Below the pieces are notes generated by a model. The model was not told where the DNA came from. It saw nothing but the letters and a program-made list of their open reading frames with translations, and searched no databases. Of a stretch of 14,494 nt of DNA, positions 1 to 6,217 are shown one piece after another (the first letter of the stretch is position 1; each line of letters opens with the position of its first letter). The DNA is from Alphaproteobacteria bacterium. Lineage in GTDB: Bacteria; Pseudomonadota; Alphaproteobacteria; DAOWDM01. Position numbers and translations under genes: made by a program. Location of the stretch: positions 1-14,494 of the forward strand of contig DAOWDM010000089.1 of assembly GCA_030639035.1 (NCBI GenBank), read 5' to 3'.

Positions 1-375
1 ATCAATCTCACCTGCATCAAATATAGCTATAAGAGTATCACCCATTCCTTTTTGAGCGGTTGAATCGTTGGGGTCTATTTCAAGAGAACACTCGTATGCT
101 GAAAAAGCTTCATCGTTTTGTTCGAGTATAGCCAGCCCTCTGCCGATATTATTTTGCGAGGTTATAAAATCATTATCGATTTCTACCGCTTTTTTATAAG
201 CTTCAATAGCTTCTTCCAGTCTTTCCATATCTTCAAGCACAACCCCGATGTTGTTGTGTACTCCAGATTGGTTGTATTCTATTGCAAGAGATTCTTGATA
301 TGTTTTATAGGCTTCTTCATACTTGCCGTCATCGTGCAGTTCTACGGCTTTGTTGTACAGTTTTAAATGAGGCAA
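1..375 (-). CDS. TPR-repeat protein (N-terminal part, 3' end beyond window)
   Basis: This is a tetratricopeptide-repeat protein, a helical scaffold for protein-protein contacts; its partner is unknown. It reads on the minus strand from a TTG start, and 125 codons are visible before the left edge cuts it. About three TPR units can be seen, at residues 5-38, 39-72 and 73-106, with the typical alternation of small and aromatic residues (YEEAYKTYQESL, LEEAIEAYKKAVEID, DEAFSAYECSLEIDPND). The TTG start is supported by an AGGAGAAGG ribosome-binding site just upstream and by an in-frame TAA five codons before it, with no other start codon between. No signal peptide is seen. It lies downstream of comF and nit1 on the same strand and was probably directly coupled to nit1 before a 99-bp element separated them. 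Function beyond TPR scaffolding cannot be assigned. Confidence 0.8.
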   Translation of the reverse strand, partial: MPHLKLYNKAVELHDDGKYEEAYKTYQESLAIEYNQSGVHNNIGVVLEDMERLEEAIEAYKKAVEIDNDFITSQNNIGRGLAILEQNDEAFSAYECSLEIDPNDSTAQKGMGDTLIAIFDAGEID

Positions 376-387
376 AAGCCTTCTCCT
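376..387 (-). promoter_or_regulatory. Shine-Dalgarno of the TPR gene
   Basis: A strong AGGAGAAGG sequence on the minus strand lies immediately ahead of the TTG codon at 375-373. It decides this otherwise unusual start. Confidence 0.7.
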
Positions 388-392
388 TTATG

Positions 393-407
393 CAAAATCA
401 CGGTCAT
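393..407. repeat. 15-bp direct duplication, copy 1
   Basis: CAAAATCACGGTCAT is identical to positions 507-521. On the minus strand it encodes DRDF followed by GCA TAA, which is the end of nit1 as it would read without the intervening element. It flanks the palindromic element at 408-506 and looks like a target-site duplication. Confidence 0.75.
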
Positions 408-506
408 TCCCTCTATCGTCATTCTGAGGGCTTTTTAAAGCCCGTGAGAATCTATTAGATTGCCACGTCGCTTCGCTCCTCACAATGACAGCGGAGGGAG
501 TTTACA
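408..506. mobile_element. MITE-like palindromic element (99 bp) in the end of nit1
   Basis: This small non-coding element lies between the two 15-bp copies. Its ends carry imperfect terminal inverted repeats: 408-429 pairs with 478-499, with 17 of 22 positions matching (TCCCTC, four mismatches, GTCATT, one mismatch, TGAGG). Inside are a tight GGGCTTT/AAAGCCC hairpin (about 429-444) and the block CGCTTCGCTC (469-478). From memory it resembles a widespread dispersed bacterial repeat with ends like GTCATTGCGAGG. The last seven bases (500-506) lie outside the inverted repeat and supply the present nit1 stop codon. No transposase is encoded, so it would need to be moved in trans. It may also form an mRNA hairpin between nit1 and the TPR gene. 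Confidence 0.65.
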
Positions 507-1320
507 CAAAATCACGGTCATGTTTAAGTGCAGGGATTTTGTTTCTTGCTTCTGTTACTTTTTCAAGATTAATGTCAGCTATTATAAAGCCTTCATTTTC
601 TCCTGCATCTTCTATGATTTCACCCCATGGATTGATTATTAAAGAATGTCCATAAGTGAGTCTGCCTGTTTCATGCTTTCCGCATTGGGCAGGAGCAAAA
701 ATATAACAGCCGTTTTCAATAGCTCTTGCTCTCAAAAGAACATGCCAGTGAGCTTTTCCAGTTGGTCTTGTAAATGCAGCAGGAACGGCTATAAAGTCAG
801 CTCCTGATTTTGCAAGAGTTCGATATAAATGAGGGAAACGCAAGTCATAGCAGATGCTCAAACCTAGTTTTCCCCAAGGAATATCTGTTGTAACAGCATG
901 GCTTCCGTGCTGGCAATATTCGGATTCTTTGTAGTTCTCATCATTGCCGAGTGAAACATCAAACAAATGTATTTTATCATAATAAGCAGCAACCGTTCCA
1001 TTAGGAGCAAGTACATATGTTCTGTTTATTATTTTATCTTTACCTGCTTTTATAGAAAGAGTTCCACAGTGAAGCCACATAGCTGTTTCTTTTGCTAACT
1101 CCTTAAAAGCTATGAGAGCAGTGTGCTTGTCTTCTTCTATAGCTTTGCTGATTATGTTGTCTTTGCCGTCTTCTATCATTGCAACATTTTCTGGCATAAA
1201 CACAATATCAGCACCGCTGTTTTTTGCCTTTTTTGTAAGCTCTATAGCTGTTTGAATGTTTTTATTCATATTACGACAAGCACAGACTTGAATACACGCT
1301 GCTTTAAAAGTTTTTGTCAT
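502..1320 (-). CDS. nit1: Carbon-nitrogen hydrolase, Nit1 / deaminated glutathione amidase type
   Basis: This is a cytosolic nitrilase-superfamily amidase of 272 residues, the usual family length. The Glu-Lys-Cys triad is visible: Glu44 (FMPEN), Lys116 (YDKIHLFD) and Cys157 in the nucleophile elbow SICYDLRFP. That elbow, with RPTGKAHWHVLLRARAIEN and YGHSLIINPWGE, fits the Nit1 branch better than omega-amidase Nit2. Nit1 enzymes hydrolyse deaminated glutathione, a metabolite-repair reaction. The ATG has an AAGGAA site about five bases upstream and starts 19 bases after the comF stop, so comF and nit1 are probably co-transcribed. The extreme C-terminus is odd: its last codon and stop come from an inserted palindromic element, changing an inferred ancestral DRDFA end to DRDFV. 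The family is secure; the exact substrate is inferred. Confidence 0.87.
   Translation of the reverse strand: MTKTFKAACIQVCACRNMNKNIQTAIELTKKAKNSGADIVFMPENVAMIEDGKDNIISKAIEEDKHTALIAFKELAKETAMWLHCGTLSIKAGKDKIINRTYVLAPNGTVAAYYDKIHLFDVSLGNDENYKESEYCQHGSHAVTTDIPWGKLGLSICYDLRFPHLYRTLAKSGADFIAVPAAFTRPTGKAHWHVLLRARAIENGCYIFAPAQCGKHETGRLTYGHSLIINPWGEIIEDAGENEGFIIADINLEKVTEARNKIPALKHDRDFV
507..521. repeat. 15-bp direct duplication, copy 2 (inside nit1)
   Basis: This is a perfect copy of 393-407. Here it forms the final codons of nit1 (DRDF plus the first base of the Val codon). The next bases of the element complete GTG TAA. Confidence 0.75.
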
Positions 1321-1339
1321 TATATTTCCTTAGCGGTTT

Positions 1340-2080
1340 TTAATTTATGGCTTTTGCTAGAGCTAGTACATTAACTGAAGCTGCTCCATTTCTTAGCAAT
1401 ATGCGAGAACATTCATCAAAAGTTGCTCCTGTAGTCATAACGTCATCAACAAGCAGAATCGAACGTCCTGCTATGATTTTAGGATTTTTTACAGTAAATG
1501 CTCCGCTAACGTTTTTATATCTTTCTGATTTGCTGAATCTTCCTTGTGAGGCTGTTCTTCTGTTTCTTGTCAAAGCGTTATAACAAACCTTTATATTATT
1601 ACCATTTAATTCTTTTGCTATTTCTTTTGCAAGTAAAGCAGCTTGATTATAACGGCGTGAAAACAATCGTGTATAGTGCAGAGGAACAGGGATTATTATA
1701 TCTGCATCAGTTAATAAATCTTCTCCTGCACGAACTAACCAGCGTGCAAATACAGGAGCAGATTCTGTTCTATCAGCATGTTTAAATCCAAGCACAATGT
1801 TTTTAGAATTATCATTATATACCATAGCTGCCCTTGCTCGTTTAAAGCGTGGTGTTTTGTGAATACATCTTGCACACATCTGTTTTTCGTTTTCTTCTAA
1901 TTCCAAAGGCAGTCCGCATATTTCACATATAGGAGATGCTATAAAATGTATTTTTGAAAAGCAATCTGCACACAAAGCTCCAGAGCTGTCTATAATAGCT
2001 CCGCACAACATACATCGAGCAGGAAGCAGCATATCGAGCAATATTTTAATGCTTTTTTTAAAAAAGGTTATAATTCTCAT
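1340..2080 (-). CDS. comF: ComF-family phosphoribosyltransferase-like protein
   Basis: This is a cytosolic ComF-family protein of 246 residues. The family is needed for DNA uptake in naturally competent bacteria, but it is also common in species not known to be competent. The N-terminus has a double zinc ribbon made of four CxxC pairs: Cys23/26, Cys37/40, Cys52/55 and Cys69/72. The C-terminal half is a type I phosphoribosyltransferase fold with IIIPVPLH (128-135), the basic stretch SRRYNQAALLAKEI, and the PRPP-binding loop VDDVMTTGAT (211-220). It starts with ATG only 63 bases from the divergent sfsA start; no clear Shine-Dalgarno is seen. It is the first gene of the minus-strand comF-nit1-TPR group. 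No other competence genes are in the window, so uptake function is not shown. Confidence 0.92.
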   Translation of the reverse strand: MRIITFFKKSIKILLDMLLPARCMLCGAIIDSSGALCADCFSKIHFIASPICEICGLPLELEENEKQMCARCIHKTPRFKRARAAMVYNDNSKNIVLGFKHADRTESAPVFARWLVRAGEDLLTDADIIIPVPLHYTRLFSRRYNQAALLAKEIAKELNGNNIKVCYNALTRNRRTASQGRFSKSERYKNVSGAFTVKNPKIIAGRSILLVDDVMTTGATFDECSRILLRNGAASVNVLALAKAIN

Positions 2081-2082
2081 GT

Positions 2083-2110
2083 TTGAATCATTTTCTAATT
2101 ACACTATATT
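2083..2110 (+). promoter_or_regulatory. Candidate sigma-70 promoter for the sfsA-rsmJ run
   Basis: TTGAAT (2083-2088) is followed after 16 bases by TATATT (2105-2110), about 34 bases ahead of the sfsA ATG. The match is moderate. It is the only plausible promoter in the 63-base gap, and its -10 lies inside the inverted repeat at 2101-2118. Confidence 0.35.
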
Positions 2111-2118
2111 ATTAGTGT
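2101..2118. repeat. Inverted repeat in the comF/sfsA divergent gap
   Basis: ACACTA and TAGTGT form a perfect 6-bp inverted repeat around a six-base AT centre. It sits between two divergent genes and overlaps the candidate -10 of sfsA, so it is a possible operator. AT-rich chance symmetry is the alternative. Confidence 0.35.
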
Positions 2119-2143
2119 TTAGCAGATACAGTAGGCAAAAGAA

Positions 2144-2842
2144 ATGCGTTTTGAATCTTCTTTGATACACGGCAGGCTTGTTTATAGATATAAACGAGTT
2201 ATTGCAGACGTTGAGCTGGATTCAGGCAAAGTTGTTTCTGCTTATTGCCCTAATGCGACCGATATGAAAGAAACAAACAAATCGGGGATAGAAATTTGGC
2301 TTTCACGTGTTATCAATAAAAATCGTAAATTAAGATATATTTGGGAGCTGGCATTCGTCAATGGTGCTGTTGTTGGAGTAAATGCAGGAAAAGCTGTAGG
2401 TCTTGCTATGGAAGCTATTGATAATAACGTGATAAAAGAACTTATCGGTTACAAAAGAGTGCTTTCAAGTGTTAGCTGTAATATTAGTACATATCTTGAT
2501 TTGCTTCTTCAGGCAGATGACAGCCCTCCATGTTATGTTGGAATCCATCATTTGCACGAAAAACAAAAGGAAAATGCTGTATTTCCGACTTCTGTCATTA
2601 TAGGCAACAGAAAAAAACTTGATGAGCTTCAAAGTGTGGCAAAAGAAGGAAATCGTGCTGTTTTGCTTTACATTATACAGCGTTCAGACTGCATGGGAGT
2701 TAAAATTGCAGGCGATACAGACCCTTTATATCTTTTAAAATTAAAAGAAATTATGTCAAATGGTGTTGAGGTGTTATGTTATGGGTGTAATGCTGATACA
2801 AAGGGCATTAGCTTAAATGAACCGTTAAAATTGATTGTTTGA
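2144..2842 (+). CDS. sfsA: SfsA-family protein with degenerate active-site motifs
   Basis: This is a homologue of SfsA, the 'sugar fermentation stimulation' family, here 232 residues, the normal length. The N-terminal RLVYRYKRVIADVELDSG (11-28), the RKLRY...EL block (61-69), LLYIIQRSDC (174-183), DTDPLY (191-196) and NGVEVLCYGC (206-215) clearly place it in the family. SfsA proteins have a PD-(D/E)xK nuclease-like fold, and their hallmark motifs are changed here: NTGSM reads NATDM (37-41), SRIDLLL reads TYLDLLL (116-122, Asp119 kept), VEVKN reads VGIHH (132-136), and FPDxVTxRGxKHL reads FPTSVIIGNRKKL. The Glu and Lys of the ExK pair are thus lost while the frame is open. It is followed by map five bases later. 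It is probably a catalytically dead or repurposed member; an early pseudogene is the alternative. The ATG has a weak AGG about eight bases upstream. Confidence 0.82.
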   Translation: MRFESSLIHGRLVYRYKRVIADVELDSGKVVSAYCPNATDMKETNKSGIEIWLSRVINKNRKLRYIWELAFVNGAVVGVNAGKAVGLAMEAIDNNVIKELIGYKRVLSSVSCNISTYLDLLLQADDSPPCYVGIHHLHEKQKENAVFPTSVIIGNRKKLDELQSVAKEGNRAVLLYIIQRSDCMGVKIAGDTDPLYLLKLKEIMSNGVEVLCYGCNADTKGISLNEPLKLIV

Positions 2843-2847
2843 AAAAA

Positions 2848-3654
2848 ATGAAAAATAAAATAAAAAATACAGACGGGATTATAATCCATAGTTCTGAAGC
2901 TTTTAAAGCAATGAGAAAAGCAGGGAAAGTGGCGGCTGAGATGCTTGATTATATTGCTCCATTTGTAAAAATCGGAGTTACTACAGAAGAGCTTGATAGA
3001 CTTTGCTGTGAATATGCAAAAGAACATGGGATAATCAATGCTCCTTTAGGTTATCGTGGTTTTCCAAAATCTATCTGTACTTCTATTAATCATGTAGTGT
3101 GTCATGGTATACCTAGCGATAAAGTTCTTGAAAATGGCGATATAGTTAATATTGATGTAACTCCTATTGTTGATGGCTGGTATGGTGACACAAGCAGAAT
3201 GTTTTTTGTTGGCAAACCTAGTATTAAAGCTAAAAAACTAGTTGATGTAACTTATGAATGTCTTATGCGAGCAATAGATATTGTAAAACCTGGTGCTACA
3301 CTTGGAGACATTGGTTCTATAATTCAAGATTATGCTGAAAGAAATCGTTTTTCTGTAGTGCGGGATTTTTGCGGTCATGGTATCGGGCAAGAATTCCATA
3401 CAAAGCCGAATATCATGCACTATGGACGTAAAAGCATGGGGGAAGTGCTGGAAGAAGGAATGATTTTTACTATCGAACCTATGATAAATTCTGGAAAATA
3501 TGATACAAAAATACTGGGCGATAACTGGACTGCTGTTACAAAAGATAAATCGCTTTCAGCTCAGTTTGAGCACACACTTGGAGTAACAGCTGACGGTTGC
3601 GAGATTTTTACTCTTTCACCAAAAGGATTTCATAAACCACCATATGATGTTTAG
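2848..3654 (+). CDS. map: Type I methionine aminopeptidase
   Basis: This cytosolic metalloprotease removes the initiator methionine from nascent proteins and is normally essential. It is 268 residues from the chosen ATG. All five metal ligands are present: Asp103 and Asp114 (VNIDVTPIVDGWYGDTSRMF), His177 (GHGIGQEFH), Glu210 (FTIEPMI) and Glu241 (FEHTLGV). The catalytic His86 is in NHVVCHG. There is no N-terminal zinc-finger extension, as expected for bacterial type I. A TTG at 2839 overlapping the sfsA stop would add three residues, but ATG at 2848 is preferred; neither has a clear Shine-Dalgarno, so translation is probably coupled to sfsA. The gene ends three bases before radC. Nothing is unusual in the catalytic core. 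Confidence 0.96.
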   Translation: MKNKIKNTDGIIIHSSEAFKAMRKAGKVAAEMLDYIAPFVKIGVTTEELDRLCCEYAKEHGIINAPLGYRGFPKSICTSINHVVCHGIPSDKVLENGDIVNIDVTPIVDGWYGDTSRMFFVGKPSIKAKKLVDVTYECLMRAIDIVKPGATLGDIGSIIQDYAERNRFSVVRDFCGHGIGQEFHTKPNIMHYGRKSMGEVLEEGMIFTIEPMINSGKYDTKILGDNWTAVTKDKSLSAQFEHTLGVTADGCEIFTLSPKGFHKPPYDV

Positions 3655-3657
3655 GAA

Positions 3658-4356
3658 ATGAACGAGAAAAAGCCTATAAAAGAAACGCCTCATTATCATG
3701 GGCATAGAAAGCGTCTTCGTGAGAAACTGCTTGCTTATGGTGGAGAAAAACTTCCTGATTATGAACTTTTAGAGCTTGTTTTATCTATTGCTCTTCCTCG
3801 TCGTGATGTTAAGCCTTTGGCGAAAGTGTTGTTGGAACGATTTGGCAGTTTTGCTAAGGTGATTTCTGCTGAACCTATAGAATTGACGGCTGTTGACGGC
3901 ATAAAGGAAACTACAGCTTCTGTATTAAAAATAATTCAGGCTTCTGTTATTCGCTTGTTGCGTGATGAAATTTCTAACAAGCCGATTCTTAACTCGTGGG
4001 ATAGAATGGTTGACTATTGTACGGCTAGTATGGGATATAATAAATCAGAACGGTTTAGAATCCTGTTTTTAGATGTCAAAAATCGTCTTATTGCAGATGA
4101 ATTACAGCAAAAAGGAACGGTTAATCATACTCCTGTGTACCCAAGAGAGGTTATAAAACGTGCTTTAGAGCTTGGAGCTTCAAGTATTATTATGGTGCAT
4201 AATCACCCAAGCGGAGACCCTAAACCTTCAAAGGCTGACATTGAAATGACAAGGCTTGTAAAAGATGCGGGACGTGTTTTTAATATTACTCTTCATGATC
4301 ATGTTATAGTAACAAAAAACAATTTTGTAAGTTTTAAGTCGATTGGATTACTTTAA
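3658..4356 (+). CDS. radC: RadC-family JAB/MPN domain protein (UPF0758)
   Basis: This is a RadC-family protein of 232 residues. An N-terminal helix-hairpin-helix-like region (about 18-105, including LPDYELLELVLSIALPRRDVKPLAKVLL) precedes a JAB1/MPN-type metalloprotease-like domain (about 110-232). The JAMM metal motif is complete: His181 and His183 in HNHPSGDP, Ser185, and Asp194 in PSKADIEMT, with Glu164 (YPREVIKRAL) as a likely acidic partner. Despite the name, a direct recombination-repair role of RadC was withdrawn for E. coli; the substrate is unknown. The start lies three bases after map, with AGGAA directly against the ATG, too close for an ideal ribosome-binding site, so coupling to map is likely. 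It ends one base before the next start. Confidence 0.93.
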   Translation: MNEKKPIKETPHYHGHRKRLREKLLAYGGEKLPDYELLELVLSIALPRRDVKPLAKVLLERFGSFAKVISAEPIELTAVDGIKETTASVLKIIQASVIRLLRDEISNKPILNSWDRMVDYCTASMGYNKSERFRILFLDVKNRLIADELQQKGTVNHTPVYPREVIKRALELGASSIIMVHNHPSGDPKPSKADIEMTRLVKDAGRVFNITLHDHVIVTKNNFVSFKSIGLL

Positions 4357-4357
4357 A

Positions 4358-4738
4358 ATGAAAAGTGAAAAACACCTCTCAGAAGTATTAACCAGAAAGA
4401 TTCTTTCTGCGAATCAGATAATATTCCGTCAAGGAGATTCTGGAGCTTGTGCCTATGTTATACAAAAAGGAAAAGTTGAAATTTCCAGCGTTAATGAAAA
4501 AGGCGAAACAGGAGTGCTAGGAGTTATTGGTGATAATGGTATTTTTGGCGAAATGGCTTTAATAGATGAACAGCCTCGAATGGCAACAGCAAAAGCATTA
4601 ACAACCACAACCGTTTATGTAGTAAATAAAGAAGCTTTTAATCAAAAGCTGAAAAATGCTGACCCATTTTTAAAAGCTTTGCTTCAGATTTTTGTGAAAA
4701 ACATTAGGGAGCTGTCTAAAAAGATTGAAAACAAATGA
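4358..4738 (+). CDS. Single-domain cyclic-nucleotide-binding protein
   Basis: This is a 126-residue protein made only of a CRP/cNMP-binding beta-roll (about 12-105) and a C-terminal helix (103-125); there is no helix-turn-helix, kinase or channel domain. The phosphate-binding cassette FGEMALIDEQPRMATAKA (63-80) keeps the Glu65 and Arg74 that contact the ribose and cyclic phosphate in cAMP-binding proteins, so ligand binding is plausible. The ATG follows the radC stop after one base; the longer frame from the TTG at 4343 would overlap radC and is not preferred. Its TGA overlaps the ATG of the downstream DUF502 gene by four bases, suggesting a matched pair, perhaps a soluble regulatory subunit of that membrane protein (inference). 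The gene is recognisable by domain but has no assigned function. Confidence 0.88.
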   Translation: MKSEKHLSEVLTRKILSANQIIFRQGDSGACAYVIQKGKVEISSVNEKGETGVLGVIGDNGIFGEMALIDEQPRMATAKALTTTTVYVVNKEAFNQKLKNADPFLKALLQIFVKNIRELSKKIENK

Positions 4739-5484
4739 CAATTTCTAAAAAAAACGAATCAGACGAAACAGGCAATATCATTAGTGAAGATATTGTTCCA
4801 AAAACAGGCTTGTTTGCTCATTTGCGAGCTTATTTATTTGCAGGAATGCTTGTTGTTGTGCCAATTGCAATAACGTTTTCTCTCGCATCATTTATTTTTA
4901 ATTATATAGATGACAATGTAATTAAATTTATTCCCGAGAAATATAATCCCGAAACATATCTTCCCTTTGCTCTTCCAGGTCTTGGGCTAGTCGTTCTTGT
5001 TGTATCTCTTATTTTAATAGGAGCTTTTACCGCTGGTTTTGTTGGAAGATTGATACTTAAATACTGGGAGCTTTTTCTTGCTAAAATGCCTGTTGTTTCT
5101 GGCGTGTATAGCACGACAAAGCAAATAATTGAAACTGTAATGTCGCAAAAATCTTCAGCGTTTCGTCAGGTTGTGCTTGTCGAATATCCAAGGCAGGGCA
5201 TTTGGGCAATTGGCTTTATTACAGGAACTACAAAAGGTGAAGTTCAGAATCTTATATCTCAAGAGGTTGTAAACGTATTTCTTCCAACAACTCCTAATCC
5301 GACTTCTGGTTTTCTTTTATTTGTGCCTCGTAAAGATATGGTTGTTCTTAACATGACTATAGAAGAAGGCATCAAAATGGTCATATCTGGCGGAATTGTA
5401 GTGCCTCCCGATACTCGTTCTCTTGAAGAACAAGGTACACCTTTGCTTGATGCAAGAACAGAAGCTGGAAAAAGCATTTCGTGA
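4735..5484 (+). CDS. DUF502 family inner-membrane protein
   Basis: This is a membrane protein of unknown function, 249 residues, typical of DUF502. There is a cytosolic acidic N-terminus, then transmembrane segment 1 at about 34-57 (AYLFAGMLVVVPIAITFSLA), a short loop (58-78, NYIDDNV...PEKYNPETY), and transmembrane segment 2 at about 80-106 (PGLGLVVLVVSLILIGAF). A conserved soluble C-terminal domain follows, with KMPVVSGVYSTTKQIIETV (117-135), FITGTT (161-166), VFLPTTPNPTSGFLLFVPRKD (181-201) and MTIEEGIKMVISGGIVVP (207-224). It overlaps the cyclic-nucleotide-binding gene upstream (ATGA) and shares GTGA with rsmJ downstream, so expression of the three is tightly coupled. The family is certain; the activity is not known. 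Confidence 0.9.
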   Translation: MTISKKNESDETGNIISEDIVPKTGLFAHLRAYLFAGMLVVVPIAITFSLASFIFNYIDDNVIKFIPEKYNPETYLPFALPGLGLVVLVVSLILIGAFTAGFVGRLILKYWELFLAKMPVVSGVYSTTKQIIETVMSQKSSAFRQVVLVEYPRQGIWAIGFITGTTKGEVQNLISQEVVNVFLPTTPNPTSGFLLFVPRKDMVVLNMTIEEGIKMVISGGIVVPPDTRSLEEQGTPLLDARTEAGKSIS

Positions 5485-6185
5485 TATCACCAACTATAAA
5501 AGCTGAAGCTGAAAAATGTCGGGCAGTTCTTGAATTTGATGAGGATAGGTTATCTTTGCGTGATATGGAAATGAAACAAGCTAAGCCAATATGCGTTGAA
5601 TTTACCAAGGGAGCTGTTGCCCATAGACGCAGGTCAGGTATTGGGAAAAAACAGCTAATAGCTAAAGCTATTGGTATGAACTCGCATGTTGTACCTTATG
5701 TATTAGACGCAACGGCAGGGCTTGGAAAAGACAGTTTTGCAATGGCTTCTCTTGGCTGCACTGTGCAAATGACAGAGCGTGTTCCTGTAATAGCAGCTTT
5801 ATTAAAAAACGGCTTGGACAGAGCTTTAAAAAACAACGAGACAAAAGAAATCGCTGCCAGAATAAGCTTGTTTGAAGGAAATGCTATAGACTGGCTAAAA
5901 AATGCGGCAAAGAAACCAGACGTTATATATATTGATACAATGTTCCCCGAGCGTACTAAATCATCTTTGGTAAAAAAAGAATCTAGAATATTAAGAAAAC
6001 TCGCAGGAAATGATAAAGACGCTCCAGCATTGCTTGAAGCTGCTATTGAGTTTGTAAAATATCGAGTAGTAGTAAAACGCCCACGAAAATCCCCCCAAAT
6101 TGATGGAGCAGAACCTACTTACGTTATTAACGGAAAAACTATCCGCTATGATATCTATGTAATCAAAGGAATGCACAACTCATAG
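5481..6185 (+). CDS. rsmJ: 16S rRNA (guanine1516-N2)-methyltransferase, RsmJ-like
   Basis: This is a class I SAM-dependent methyltransferase of 234 residues, closely following E. coli RsmJ (YhiQ), which methylates G1516 of 16S rRNA in the 30S subunit. Diagnostic stretches in order are: TKGAVAHRRRSG (42-53), SAM motif I LDATAGLGKDSFAMASLGC (75-93), ERVPVIAALLKNGL (99-112), the catalytic-region motif IDTMFPERTKSSLVKKESR (151-169), and VVVKRPRKSP (196-205). In E. coli the fourth motif is LDPMFP; the proline is Thr153 here. The start is GTG overlapping the DUF502 stop (GTGA) with no clear Shine-Dalgarno, which suggests coupling. RsmJ is best known from Gammaproteobacteria, so its presence among alphaproteobacterial-style genes is a little unexpected. 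It is the last gene of the plus-strand run. Confidence 0.88.
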   Translation: MISPTIKAEAEKCRAVLEFDEDRLSLRDMEMKQAKPICVEFTKGAVAHRRRSGIGKKQLIAKAIGMNSHVVPYVLDATAGLGKDSFAMASLGCTVQMTERVPVIAALLKNGLDRALKNNETKEIAARISLFEGNAIDWLKNAAKKPDVIYIDTMFPERTKSSLVKKESRILRKLAGNDKDAPALLEAAIEFVKYRVVVKRPRKSPQIDGAEPTYVINGKTIRYDIYVIKGMHNS

Positions 6186-6186
6186 T

Positions 6187-6217
6187 GCTAAACTATTGAA
6201 AAATAACATAGCTAAGC
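6187..6217. terminator. Possible weak bidirectional stem-loop between rsmJ and prmA
   Basis: This fills the gap between two convergent genes. 6187-6196 pairs with 6208-6217 at 8 of 10 positions (GCTAAACTAT versus ATAGCTAAGC) around an 11-base loop. There is no run of T after either arm, so it is only a weak candidate. Confidence 0.25.

Noticed and set aside
118..366. Plus-strand open frame of 82 codons
   Set aside because: It is the complement of the TPR gene, which has clear repeat periodicity and a strong ribosome-binding site; the plus-strand peptide is Phe-rich shadow sequence.
418..489. CRISPR or factor-independent terminator reading of the palindromes
   Set aside because: There is only one unit, no spacer array and no T-run after the stem. 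Shared blocks with 7228-7351 and the flanking duplication fit a dispersed mobile repeat better.
1123..1785. Three plus-strand open frames opposite nit1 and comF
   Set aside because: They lie antisense to genes with complete catalytic and zinc motifs, and their peptides are Phe/Leu-rich with no domain.
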